A DNA stretch of 64,000 bases from Nephrocerus scutellatus (lineage: Eukaryota; Arthropoda; Insecta; Diptera; Pipunculidae): positions 116,539,908 through 116,603,907 of the forward strand of contig OX352763.1 of the NCBI GenBank assembly GCA_947095585.1, given 5' to 3'. The first letter of the stretch is position 1; every line of letters begins with the position of its first letter. Shown here piece after piece: positions 41,930 to 52,019 of the stretch. The notes beneath the pieces were generated by a model. That model was not told the origin of the DNA. It searched no databases and was given only the letters and a program-made list of their open reading frames with translations. Position numbers and translations under genes: made by a program.

Positions 41930-42865
41930 GGTGGCACTATTTAGATAGATGTTGAAGTTAGCTCCACGCTTCCAGATTGTGCATTGTTGTCGCCTGTACC
42001 TTCGAGTATTGAACACTCTATGGGACAGATTTATATTCGTGCTCGTGCAGTTGAGAGAGTTTTAAAGGATCTCAACATTCAAGATGGTATTTCCCCATTA
42101 GTTCTGAAGAAGTGGCCAAGTTGGCATTGCCATTGCGTAAATTTTTCCATCTATCCTATTCTTCTGGACTCTTCCCTAGAAGTAGAAGTAAAACAGCCTC
42201 TGTAAGATCCATATCACTTACATCCATTCTTTCTAGACTATGCAAACGCTGATCAAAATATTTGATACTAACAAAATCCTTAGTGACCGACAGTATGGAC
42301 ACTGCAGACAACGTTCTATTGGTGATTTGATGGCATATCTCACCGAACTGTGGAACCTATCTATTCATCAATTTGGTGAAAGCATCGTCGTTGCACTCGA
42401 TATTTCTAGGGATTTGACAGAATTTGACATCAAGTTCTTTTGTCTAAAATGCGTGCCTATGGGTACGACCAAAAACTCCTTCATTGGATTAAAAGTTACC
42501 TTCTGGACCGCTCAATTCAAGTTGTTTGGGCGGTTTCAAATTTGAAATTCACCGCGTAAATGCTGGCGTTCCCCAAGGCCCTGTTTTGTCCCCAACACTA
42601 TATCTCATTTTTGACCTGGACAGAATAATAAAATTGGGAGAAAAAAATTTAACGCTTCCAAAGCATAATGCTTTTCTTTTATCCAAGCGAACCGTAAACC
42701 TTCAGTCATTATCCATTAATGTCATTTGCATCGAGGAAACTGAAAACTTGCAATTCTCGGTATGTGTGTCACTCTGCCGGGCGGACTGGTCGCTCCTCAT
42801 CAAAAACAGATGTACTACCACGTTTAAATTCATTGTGACCAATATCACACGGTTGTCATAGATGG
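41930..42865 (+). mobile_element. family A RT fragment
   Basis: The pre-RT segment (SSTLPDCALL-like, STMGQIYIRARAVERVLKDL) is at 41965-42090. RT follows with LRIFDTNKILSDRQYGHCRQ, RSIGDLMAYLTELWN and FGESIVVALDISRDLTEFD (motif A partly mutated; 42250-42430). VNAGVPQGPVLSPTLYLIFD (42555-42615) then jumps by deletion over the ADD box to LDRIIKLGEKNLTLPKHNAF and the SLSINVICIEETENLQFSV region. Inactive. Confidence 0.85.
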
Positions 42866-43380
42866 TGATGGGTCCCCATAGACAGCATCCAACTTCGCTT
42901 TTATTCCTTCGCATATTTTTCCATCCAAAAATAAAAATCGAATTACGGAGCGATATTGCTCATTTTCCATTACTTGAGAAACACGACTGATACAATTGAC
43001 TACCAAATAACAACTAACCTATGAACCAGAACTAGTCCGAAATTGAGTATGGTATCGTTTGACAGATGACAGTACACGACAGTAAAGTCAACTTTCGTCA
43101 CTTGTTTTCAAACAGTGGTATTCATTGACCACACCTTGTATAAGGGCTTCCTTTACACATAAACAGTTTATACATTTTTTTTTTTGGAATTCTAAAGGAG
43201 TTGTTGAAAAGACTATTGCCTCTTTCGATTAGCTAAAACCAAACCCGAAACCATACGACCAAAATGGCAAGGTTTTCTTGGTTTTTTTGGTGAAGCTTTT
43301 GCAAATTGAAACCGAAACCAAATTTGACAAGAACAAGAAATACAAACTGAGAATATATTCTGCTTGCTCTCTATTCCCCA
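42866..43380 (+). other. Sxl intron 4; no gene seen
   Basis: AT-rich with an oligo-T run at about 43177. No feature assigned. Confidence 0.5.
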
Positions 43381-43500
43381 TCTTGCCGGGTAAACGAAAC
43401 CTTACCCGTCGATTGCCGACGGGTAGCATACGGTTACAAAACCTTGCAAAGAATACGCAAAATCAAACCGTATGCCGGGTACAGTTTGCAAATAGAACGC
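43380..43500. repeat. dispersed repeat, inverted copy of 6187-6300
   Basis: GTAAACGAAACCTTACCCG, GGGTAGCATACGGTTAC and GCCGGGTACAGTTTGC are the reverse complements, in reverse order, of words at 6187-6290. The copy lies about 120 bp before the acceptor of the RRM2 exon. Confidence 0.6.
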
Positions 43501-43616
43501 CAAACAAAAACCACGAGAGAGAAATCTTAACTCTACCCTCTATATAATTGAGATGTTCGATAACCACATTTTTGCTTAAATATTTTTTTTCAATTATCTA
43601 TTTGATCACCTTGCAG

Positions 43617-43798
43617 GTTTCATTCGCTCGACCTGGCGGCGAATCAATCAAAGATACAAATTTGTATGTGACAAATCTTCCACGATCGATCACTGAAGAT
43701 CAGCTAGACGTCATATTCGGTAAATATGGACTAATTGTACAAAAGAACATATTGCGAGACAAGCTGACCGGCAAGCCGCGTGGGGTTGCCTTTGTAAG
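43617..43798 (+). CDS. Sxl: Sex-lethal, coding exon 5 (linker and most of RRM2)
   Basis: A 182-bp exon, residues 182-241 plus two bases. VSFARPGGESIKDTNLYVTN begins it (Drosophila: VSYARPGGESIKDTNLYVTN). RNP2 LYVTNL is at residues 197-202. It continues LPRSITEDQLDVIFGKYG and VQKNILRDKLTGKPRGVAFV; RNP1 RGVAFVRF (236-243) is completed by the next exon. The acceptor is TTGATCACCTTGCAG. The donor is AAG|GTGGGTGAG, phase 2. An ORF scan reads through the donor into intron sequence, so the true end is 43798. Confidence 0.95.
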
Positions 43799-43913
43799 GT
43801 GGGTGAGAGATGACAGTGTGTTGTGCTGTCTGATAGTGATGTACAATTGTTGTTTTTATTTTTATTAATTAATTCGTTTGTTTTCCTCTCTCTCGCTCTC
43901 TCCCCCCGCATAG
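43799..43913 (+). other. Sxl intron 5 (115 bp)
   Basis: Donor GTGGGTGAG. A very strong polypyrimidine tract (TTTTCCTCTCTCTCGCTCTC...) precedes the acceptor CGCATAG. It splits the RNP1 motif of RRM2. Confidence 0.9.
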
Positions 43914-44193
43914 ATTCAATAAACGCGAAGAAGCGCAAGAAGCGATTTCCGCTCTTAATAATGTCATCCCGGAGGGCGGAACACAACCCTTAACCGTACG
44001 AATTGCCGAAGAACATGGCAAAGCGAAAGCACACTCGTTCGCAACACCCGGTGGTGGCGTACCACCACCTCCCCCCAATATGAACATGAACATGAACATG
44101 AATGCTGCAGCATACAACACCATGGTGCACAGAGGTAGACAAAAACCACGTTACCAAAAGGTTCATCCATATCAGACACCAAATTTTTTCTAA
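43914..44193 (+). CDS. Sxl: Sex-lethal, coding exon 6 (end of RRM2 and C-terminal tail)
   Basis: Completes Arg242 and encodes residues 243-334, then TAA. FNKREEAQEAISALNNVIPE and GGTQPLTVRIAEEHGKAKA finish RRM2 (Drosophila has YNKREEAQEA). The tail reads VPPPPPNMNMNMNMN, then AAAYNTMVHRGRQKPRYQKV and HPYQTPNFF, equivalent to the Drosophila ending around MMHRGRSIKSQQRFQNSHPY. The (AACATG)n sequence coding for NM repeats may vary in length. Within the exon, CACAGAG|GTAGAC at 44134/44135 is a possible alternative donor exactly after MVHR plus one base; see the candidate downstream exons at 47666 and 51343. Confidence 0.95.
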
Positions 44194-45545
44194 TTTGATT
44201 CGTTGTTTTGATGGATAGAGATGCAAACAAACAGAAAAAAAAAGATTGCATACCAAGATTCGTGAAATCATTTTAATATTTTATCCCAGATCGATAAATG
44301 TCACTATTTTTTCTTTTTAATTTTTTTATTAATCAGTGGTGTGGTCATTGAGTTCTTTCTTTTCTTTTTTTTTTTTTTGATTCGCGACGTTGTTTTGTTG
44401 TTATAATATTCAAAACAATTAATTCACTCACTAATCTTTGTTTTTTTTAAAATGCTGATTTGTTTTGTTTATTATTGGCGACGCAAATAAAAACAAAAAC
44501 TTATATTATTAGGGGTTTTCATTGTCAGTTTTTTTTTCTCCCTAAAGTTTGAAATGAAACCATTTTATGACTCTTTTTACGCACTGCATCAGAAGTAATT
44601 TACAAAAATAAGTATGTAGAGATAATCCGTTTCAGGCGTAAATATCAGGCAATTTTATTAATAAAAATATTTTTTTTAATCAACTATCCATATAAAAATA
44701 TCCATATAACAATTTTAACATAGCAGGCACTTTTATTGTTTTACATTTATGTTGTAGAGTAAGGAATAGAAAAGAAACAATAGTTTGACTATGCGAGTAA
44801 TGAAGTGAAACAAAAAGTCGATTTGTACCAATACCTAACTCAAAATTTAATTTGATAAAAAAAAAATAGAATTACGGATGGTTTTCTTCTACCCCTTCCC
44901 AACAAAATTATAAAATTGAAATTTAATTAATAGAAAAAAGTTATATAACAACTAAGAAACAAAGTTATGAAAAGGAACCATGGTAATTAATAAACAAAAA
45001 CTGTTTGTGAATTATATGACTTGGAAAATGGCTCCAAAAGGTAGTTGGTGAAAATGTTTACGAATCAACTTGATTCTTTAATGGTACATAGCAAGTAGTT
45101 TCTTATACGACAAGTTCGCCTATTAACTGATAATTTGATGATTCAGTTATGATCAATAATAACAAAAAAATCGACACAACTTATATATATATAGAAAATA
45201 TACACAGATTTAAATGATTTTTTCTTCAGTAAAATATATTAAATACTACAAGCATACATAATTAATAAAGTAAATATTAATGTGATTTTTTTTGTTTTTT
45301 TTAACGGTATGTGAAAAGTTTTTTTTTACTAAAAATCATCGATACAACTTTTTGTTGGGTGCACAGTAAATAGTTCTTGAATGATCAGAATCGTATCAAG
45401 ATTGTAAACAAATTACCTTCAGCAATGTTTAAAGATGTATATGTACTTATATGTGATGTACGTTCGTTCGTAAAGTAACGAGAATGTTTTCATAAAACAC
45501 CGTATATGTTTCATAAAACACCGTATTATTAACGTTAACTCCTGA
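44194..45545 (+). other. Sxl: Sxl 3' UTR and downstream AT-rich sequence
   Basis: Very AT-rich. The first AATAAA after the stop is at 44486-44491, about 290 bp downstream. More candidate signals (near 44656 and 44990) could give longer UTRs. Long T-runs (for example 44366-44379 and 45288-45301) would be U8-type SXL-binding sites in the RNA, as in the Drosophila Sxl and msl-2 transcripts, but T-runs are common throughout the window. Confidence 0.5.
44486..44491 (+). terminator. Sxl: candidate poly(A) signal of Sxl
   Basis: AATAAA about 290 bp after the stop, followed within 30-60 bp by a T/G-rich stretch (TTAGGGGTTTTCATTGTCAG). Confidence 0.45.
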
Positions 45546-46515
45546 ATTCTTATGTCCACCGCATACACGCTGGTGTTCCACAAGGCTCTAGTTTGTCATC
45601 CATACTATTTTCTCCTCTAAAGTTTAAATTCAAGTCACCGATACTTTTTCGCATTTTCATTAAATTATCCTCTGTCCGCTACTTCTAATCAAATTCATTC
45701 TTTCGCTGAAGGCAGCAACGTGATCTCCTCTAAAGTTTAAAATCTAATGTCCATCGCATAAACGCTGATGTCCCACAAGGCTCTAGCTTGTCACCGATAC
45801 TGTTTCTCATTTTCATTAACGATCCTCTGTTCGCTACTTTTAATTTAATTCATTCTTTCGCTGTGGGCGGCAACGTTATCTCCTTCAAAGTTTAAAATCG
45901 AATGCCCACCGCATAAACACTGGTGATCCAAAAGGCTCTAGTTTGTCAACCCTACTGTTTCTCATTTTCGTCCTCTCCGCTACTTCTAATCCATCTCATT
46001 CTTTCGCTGACGGCAGCAACGTTATCTCGTTCAAAGTTTAAATCCAATGTCCACCTCATAAACGCTGGTGTCCCACAAGGCTCTAGTTTGTCACCGATAC
46101 TGTTTCTCATTTTCATTAATGATCCTCTGTCCGTTAGTTCTAATCGGATTCATTCGTTCGCTGACGGCAGCAACGTTATTTCCTTCAAAGTTTAAAATGT
46201 CCACTGCATCCACGCTAGTGTTTAACAAGGCTCTAGTTTGTCACCAATTCATTCTTTCGCTAACGGCAGCAACGTTATCTTCTTCAAAATTTTAAATCTA
46301 ATGTCCACCACATAAACACTGGTGTTCCACAAGGCTCTAGTTTGTCACCTGTTTCTCATTTTTATTAATGATCCTCTGTCCGCTACTTTTAATCCAATTC
46401 ATTCTTTCGCTGACGTAAGCAACGTTATCTCCTTCATAGTTTAAAATCTAATTTCCACCTAATTACCGCCGGTGTACCACAAGGCTCAGGTTTGTCACCG
46501 ACACTGTTCCTCGTT
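45545..46515 (+). repeat. satellite array derived from the family A RT palm
   Basis: Seven tandem copies of a unit of about 150 bp, each a fragment of the family A RT gene spanning (I)NAGVPQGSSLSPILFLIF, then INDPLS and IHSFADGSNVISFK. CACAAGGCTCTAG or a close variant recurs at 45581, 45776, 45931, 46076, 46226, 46330 and 46480 (spacings 195, 155, 145, 150, 104, 150). Copies differ by point changes and indels, so no frame runs through the array. A detached partial copy is at 48655-48850. Confidence 0.9.
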
Positions 46516-46539
46516 TTTATTAATGATACCACATTCATC

Positions 46540-46960
46540 GAACTTCAACTTTAATAATTCGATTGTTTGGCCAGCTGTAGAGCATGTCGCGTCGTATTCT
46601 TGAAAGCACATAAATGCTCCAAGTCAATCTCTTCAACTGAAATATAGTCAATCAACCTGATTCTGTAGAGATCTTTATTGACTTTGACAGCATTGTCAGC
46701 GTCATTGAAGAAGAAGTATGGACATGAAACTAAGTGTAAGGACATTTCTTGAAAGACTTGCACAAATGCGACAATTTTTCTTATTAACGAAGCCGTTGAA
46801 CCAGCGCTAATCGCGGATAATGATTAGCGCACATAAAGTTGTAACAATCAATCGCGAACTTTGATAATTGTGAGTAATTTGCAAACGTTTGTTGAAGTGT
46901 GTACATTTCCATGCTTAAATGGCAAATTAAGACGAACTGAAACATTACACAAACCGCAGC
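46540..46960. repeat. dispersed repeat related to 20100-20385 and 29460-29600
   Basis: AACTTCAACTTTAATAATTC and TGTTTGGCCAGCTGT resemble the duplicated piece in the mariner-like fragment at 29460-29600. The GAAGAAGTATGGACATGAAA part matches 20170-20190. It is probably a remnant of the same DNA transposon group in another segment. Confidence 0.45.
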
Positions 46961-47660
46961 TAACTTCTGGCATAACCGAGAAACTCCATTGGAAAATAGA
47001 GGCATCCCAATCGAAAAGCCCTTTATATTAGAAACAATTGGCTCGGGGTATTTTGATTTTACTTGAAGTCATCTTGTTGGTAAATGGAAATTTGAAATTT
47101 AAACCAGGCTTTCACCCATTGTTTTTTAGAGCATCTAAGTTATGTCTAAATTTTTTTTTGTTTTTTCATACGTACATGTCTTTGAAAATAAAACAGAAAA
47201 CGTCAGTTTGCACCACAATAAGGCCAGCATAGTAGTAGTCGAGGTTTTTAGAGGAAATAACTGAATGCCGCGTCATTTAGTACAACATTGTGTGTCCTAA
47301 AAACCTTGGCTAAGCTATGCTGTAATGTGTTGCGCTCACTATGCAGCTAACCTTAGCCTAGGCGCATATTGAGAGGCATAGAATGTTTTACTAAATGAGG
47401 CACTTTTCCATTTTAATGCATTTAGTCAGATACTGTGTGTTCTAGAAATCTCATCTACGCTAACCGGTGCGTGTAAGGCTACGTTCATTATGCGGCTAGC
47501 CGAATTATTCTTGTCTCACATGGAGCTGTCAATAAATATTTTTTTTGGTCTGCAATTCTCACAACGGAGGGACGATTTTTTTTATTTTTTTTTCTAGGAA
47601 AACGCCTACAAATCTAACAAAAGTAACTAGAAGATTTTGAAATTAAAGAATTTTTTTTTG
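46961..47660 (+). other. downstream Sxl region; two diverged copies of a ~145-bp segment
   Basis: CATTTAGTACAACATTGTGT at 47275 and CATTTAGTCAGATACTGTGT at 47419 start similar segments ending GCTAACC / GCTAGCC. Otherwise AT-rich. No gene. Confidence 0.4.
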
Positions 47661-47665
47661 TACAG

Positions 47666-47677
47666 CGGTTGGCGTGG
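47666..47677 (+). CDS. candidate 12-nt microexon downstream of Sxl exon 6
   Basis: CGGTTGGCGTGG is preceded by a T9 tract and TACAG and followed by GTAAGTATT, a nearly ideal acceptor/donor pair around only 12 bases. The length is a multiple of three. If joined to the donor at 44134/44135 it would add AVGV and keep the frame. A possible next acceptor (TTTTTATTAG, 47754) is just 77 nt downstream, a typical fly intron size, and another is at 51342. Transcript evidence is lacking, so this is an inference from splice signals. Confidence 0.3.
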
Positions 47678-47737
47678 GTAAGTATTCATCTTGAACCGAT
47701 ATCGTCGATAAGAAATCTTTAAAATTAAATAAAAAAA

Positions 47738-47980
47738 ATGGCTCTTTTTATTAGCTGGGAATCGTGGTCTCGGTATCGCGTTTTATTTGCGAATCGTTTA
47801 CCACGAAACCTCTGGGATTTTGCGGGTTCGAAATTTACAAATGGAAGGAGCTATTACAAAAAAAAATCGTATAATCTTCGATATCGGTTAAAGAATTTGA
47901 ATTCATTTGAAAACAATTCGAAAACAGAGAGAAAGAGCTTTCTTATACTTAAACCAAAAAGAAATTCAATTCAAGAATGA
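47738..47980 (+). CDS. open frame, possible alternative 3' exon; not recognised
   Basis: An 80-codon frame with GRSYYKKKSYNLRYRLKNLN, lysine/serine-rich near the end. The part YYKKKSYNLRY resembles LYRKKSYHYPY in the candidate exon at 51343-51410, at both DNA and protein level. This may be an old exon duplication or chance in A-rich DNA. No conserved domain. If the acceptor at 47754 were used with phase 1, a different frame would be read and end in 45 codons. Confidence 0.25.
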   Translation: MALFISWESWSRYRVLFANRLPRNLWDFAGSKFTNGRSYYKKKSYNLRYRLKNLNSFENNSKTERKSFLILKPKRNSIQE

Positions 47981-48194
47981 AAAGCGCGAGAAGAAGGTGA
48001 GAGAACTATAATATATTTTTTTGTTTTTTTTTTAAATAAAAACTTCTCTTAAGCTAAGCGATAACGAATACAAAACTTTGCTTTCCCCCCAATGTATTCT
48101 GTCTATTTTGTGTCTTATATCTAATCTACAGTCTGCCTATCAGAATTAGGCATTTATTTTAAGTACGTATGTATATTATTGAAAAAGTAAGAAC

Positions 48195-48320
48195 ATTTAA
48201 TGAGAAATGCACCAAATGTAATTTTTTTTTGAATTTTTTTGTTTTAAATTTTTTTAAATTTTTTTTTTTTTTTGAATTTTTTTCGAATTTTTTTTAAATT
48301 TTTTTTTAATTTTTTTAAAA
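48195..48320 (+). repeat. T-rich low-complexity tract
   Basis: Repeated AAATTTTTTT/GAATTTTTTT with T-runs of 7 to about 15. In RNA this would be a dense cluster of U8-like sites, the sort bound by SXL. Confidence 0.85.
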
Positions 48321-48650
48321 CTGCACATTATCAAAGAATTTTTCTTAGGGGAAAATCAATTACTATGGCTATTTTTAGCAAACATACGACACACTGATAT
48401 TTATATATGCGATATTTAGTATTATGTATTCAATTATTAATCGTCGTTATATGTATACACGATATATCAGTTTAGGTGGAAAATACTTAAAGGGTTTATT
48501 ACGAGAAAAAAATCTGGCGGGGGTCTACATTCACCCTCGGCGGTGGGTGTGCGTAGCGTTTAAATGCGTAGAAACGTACTGTTGACCCTGCATCACTTCA
48601 AACTTCGGTAATCTTGAACGCTTCTAGCTACAAGGTATTATTTGATTTCT
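48321..48650 (+). other. spacer; no gene seen
   Basis: AT-rich, then a short GC-richer part (CTGGCGGGGGTCTACATTCA at 48514). A related TGCATTCACCCCCTGCGGTG...TGTGCGTAGCGT lies at 48831-48860. Confidence 0.45.
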
Positions 48651-48654
48651 TTTG

Positions 48655-48835
48655 AAAGAATCAAATTCATTCTTTCGCTGACGGTAGCAACGTTATCTAC
48701 TTCAAGGTTTAAAATCGAACGTCCATCGCATAAACGCTGGTGTCCCACAAGGTTCTAATTTGTCACCGATACTGTTTCGCAGTTTCATTAAGGACCTTTG
48801 TCCACTACTTCTAATCCATCTCACTGCATTCACCC
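48655..48835 (+). repeat. detached copy of the RT-derived satellite unit
   Basis: ATTCATTCTTTCGCTGACGG, then ATAAACGCTGGTGTCCCACA and AGGTTCTAATTTGTCACC reproduce one unit of the array at 45545-46515. It is flanked on both sides by copies of a GTGTGCGTAGCGT sequence, as if inserted into it. Confidence 0.8.
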
Positions 48836-49470
48836 CCTGCGGTGTGCGTAGCGTAGCCCACCCTCTTAATATGATTTTTTTTCATGTAATTAACCGGGGA
48901 ATTACCCCTTTAAGTATTTGCACCTAAACTGATACACCCTGTATATTGTTCAAGAAAAATTACGGTTTAAATTTATTTCTATGTATATTGGAAATTGAAT
49001 TTGAAATTATATTGGGGTAAAAAAGTGTAAAATACTCTCAATTTGATGAGCAAGTTCGATAATTGAAGAGAGATATTGGGTGGTGTGAATAGCAACTGAG
49101 TGTTTGTGTTCGCTCAAAACTATGTTTTAAGTGAACAAAAATCAAGTGTCTCAAAAAAAAGGTACAAACGTACCTTATTGACTTTGCCAAATCTCTTTAG
49201 CTTCGCCATGCAGTGTTTACGTGATGCCACACGTACTTCCTTTCCAGATTAAAGCCAAGTTTCGATGGCAAGTACTTCTACATGGAATATGCTCGGGTAC
49301 AGCCCCATTGCTTCAGAGTACTTGGTGGCCTATAGACTCCTGCACACACCCATGTCTTCCTTTCATCCATCCGTATACCACTTTATGACTCCCGGATGTA
49401 TCTGGTATTCAGTTTCAGATCTGATTTCCTTGTTGGTGCTCATTTTGATATCAAAGTTCTTGAGTTCAAG
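48836..49470 (+). other. no gene seen
   Basis: AT-rich. A small frame at 49265-49486 has no recognised homology. Confidence 0.45.
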
Positions 49471-49474
49471 CTTT

Positions 49475-49700
49475 TCCACCTTATAATGCTTAGCACAGCG
49501 TGTGCGTTAGGAAATTAGGGAGAGGAAAAGATGAGATGTCTATGCAAGTGTGTTAAAACGACTGCAGATCATACAAAAGAGGAAACACAAGGCAATTCAT
49601 TCCACATCACTATTGTGCGGCTAAAGAAGGAATCTCTGAATTGGTTAGTACGTCCGAATATGGGCTTAACGGATGCTTGGCATGTGAATTTATATTCCTT
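49475..49700 (-). mobile_element. family A 3' end
   Basis: On the minus strand: NWLVRPNMGL is the antisense reading; the real frame gives NSEIPSLAAQ-like and WNELP sequence with HRHLIF. The 3' end is CTAACGCACACGCTGTGCTA, then AGCATTATAAGGTGG. It closely resembles 61730-61900. Confidence 0.7.
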
Positions 49701-49759
49701 CTTGCCTGTCCTCCCTGAAACAACCTACCACGACAGACGATACTATTAGATATAATCCA

Positions 49760-50235
49760 TTCATACTTCTCCAGTTTCTTCATCAGTAAAAGAACTGTCA
49801 GTAAAAAATACTTTCCCTCCTAGGGTATCGAATTTTTTGATACTCTATTGAATCGTCCTGCTACAGTGTCTTCATCATAAGGAATGTTGGTTTAAATTAC
49901 CTAAGGATCTCAATTGAATTTTTCACAACTCTCTCTCTGTCTGCTAGTGTATTGAATTGTATATCCTCTATTGAACATAAGAAAGGGTACAATACTATCC
50001 AAAGGCATCAAAGCGAAGGAATTTGTTCCGAAACCCTATGAATTATGTTTTCATGAACACTCTTATGTCCATAATGAATAACTGGATCCAGAGGTGGCAG
50101 ATTCAGCAGTGTATTGAGAACATCTGCCGGAGTCAAGATCTTCGCATTAACCACTTTCGGACACTTCGGTCAGGTGGCTTCCTAATTTTTAATTTTCCAT
50201 ATTTTTCATTTTGTTTTTCAAATCTTAGTGTCATA
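49760..50235 (+). other. no gene seen
   Basis: Mixed sequence. 50090-50160 may be further Jockey-like debris, but no motif is clear. Confidence 0.4.
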
Positions 50236-50239
50236 AATA

Positions 50240-50432
50240 GTCCAAAATTTTTGAAGACTAGACTCCTTCAGTTTTGCAAAAGGAAAACGAGCCCGTCATA
50301 TTTTGAAACTGGATCCCTGGCACAAGGCTCAAGCCAAGGCGCCATTCTTACACTCAGTTTTTATTTACACCACCCATTTTCTTATCGAATTAACTCAGGA
50401 AATACTTTTTCGACTCGACAGATTTTTTTTTA
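50240..50432 (+). mobile_element. degenerate Jockey-like RT fragment
   Basis: The frame reads SPKFLKTRLLQFCKRKTSPS, then GSLAQGSSQGAILTLSFYLH. It has the spacing of the IIKSYL...F.V and AGVPQGS.L.P..Y..Y motifs of Jockey-type RT. Weak. Confidence 0.4.
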
Positions 50433-51200
50433 ATTGCTAGAAAGGTCAAAAGTACTGTCAGAGTAAAAGATTATATAATTTTTTTTTTCAATAAAATTCA
50501 ATTGAACATTCTCCTCTCAATTGCTAATTGTAAGTTCTACCTTATTATCCGGATAAAAGGAGAAACATATAATTTTGATAATCGATCATAAAGGCATTTA
50601 GTTCAGATAAATATATTGCGTTAATAGATGTTTAGAAAAATCACACGAAAGCTCTGATCGTGACAATAATGCGCGGTTCTATTCAAATGACGCGAAGTGT
50701 ATGAATGAAAACAGGGACGAGACTGGTAAAAAGTTTTTGTTTCACTGGCAAAATATAACATCTACTATTTTACATTTTTATTTAATCTAATTGCTAAATT
50801 ATAGACTTATCCTACTATTGTATACAAAGCGCATCTACGAAAAAGAAGTAATTAATATTCTAGAAGCGGTTAAAAAGAAAAGATCCATATGAAAAGCGAA
50901 ATTAGTTTCCTACATAAATCAATAGTAAAACATACCTAAACCTAAATAAATGACTTTTTTGTGAAGAGCATGAAGTCAAAACGTTTGAATTACACGCTTT
51001 TTGTTGCCGTTTTACTTTTCTTTGTCATAAATCACGTGCGTTAGTAATACATACATCGTCCTTTTATTCTTTAACACTACCATTAGTAATTAAGTGCGCT
51101 ATTGAAAGCAATCAATAAAACAATAAACAGAAAACTGCCCTCCATGTTATCACTTAAACAAAATTAGTTCCTAAGTTTTATTTCATCTTCTTTCCATTCT
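50433..51200 (+). other. AT-rich; no gene seen
   Basis: No coding or repeat signal beyond AT richness. Confidence 0.5.
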
Positions 51201-51342
51201 TTGACTAATAATAATATTGTGTTCTTTTTCTCTTGTTCTTTTCCTATGTTCTCTCTACAATTGACAATGGCTCAAAAAAAAAAACCCTCCATTATGTCGG
51301 GACAACCGGGCTGCTGTACCAACTCTACACTTTCGCCAACAG

Positions 51343-51410
51343 GCTACAATTATTCAGGACTTATAGACGGATTATATAGAAAAAAATCGTATCATTATCC
51401 TTATTTATAA
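51343..51410 (+). CDS. candidate alternative terminal exon of Sxl
   Basis: The acceptor CTACACTTTCGCCAACAG|GC (after a long pyrimidine tract at 51221-51259) opens a frame YNYSGLIDGLYRKKSYHYPY then L-TAA. With the single G left by the 44134 donor, codons read GGC TAC AAT..., in phase, so SXL would end MVHRG-YNYSGLIDG... in place of GRQKPRYQKV... The open frame extends upstream to 51201, so an internal start (MAQKKK) is the alternative. An alternative C-terminus for a fly SXL is plausible, but this is inference. Confidence 0.35.
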
Positions 51411-52010
51411 TTTAGGTAAACCTGTGTAAATAATTATATAAATATTTTAAGTAAAACTGAAATTAATCTGAGAATAACACATTGTTATTAGATTAGTGTT
51501 TGTTGCGAGAATAATTTACCTACATGTATTTATGTTGATCAATCACACTGTGTTATATAAATATCCCTTAATGATATCATTTATGAAACAATAATTAAGT
51601 GCCGCTCGTTTGCTCCATTTCAAATGTCTGCTACTAAGTTTGTACAACTACGAAAAGTTTCGTTTTTTTTTCCTAATGTTTTTGGTGGCCGATTTTATAT
51701 TCATGTCAATGTCAAAACACTTACGAAACAAATTGCAATTGCATAATAAATAATAACGCATATTTGATATACCAATATATATATATATATAGTCCGGTAT
51801 ATCCGATTAGAGAATAAGAGGCAGTCAATTAAGGAGAGCGAAAAAGTCACGCAGAAATTTCATTGTAAGATAGAAACAAATTGCCTAGAAGGGAAGCAAA
51901 AAAATAATAGAAATATGTTGTCTAAGAACAGAGCATAGAGCAAAAAGCACATAGAGTCTTTTCTCTAATTGAGTTGAGTTTCAGACTAGAAAAAGTTAGA
52001 AGGACGAAGG
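51411..52010 (+). other. AT-rich; no gene seen
   Basis: Includes a (TA)n run at about 51775-51790. Confidence 0.5.
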
Positions 52011-52019
52011 AGTTTTGGG

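Noticed and set aside
43711..44271. Several long minus-strand frames (91-95 codons) opposite Sxl exons 5 and 6
   Set aside because: They are antisense shadows of the conserved coding exons, with no recognisable domain of their own.
46068..46295. Protein-coding gene with internal repeats (LVCHRYCFSF...)
   Set aside because: It is an out-of-frame reading of the RT-derived satellite. Unit spacings are not multiples of three, so no repeat protein is encoded.
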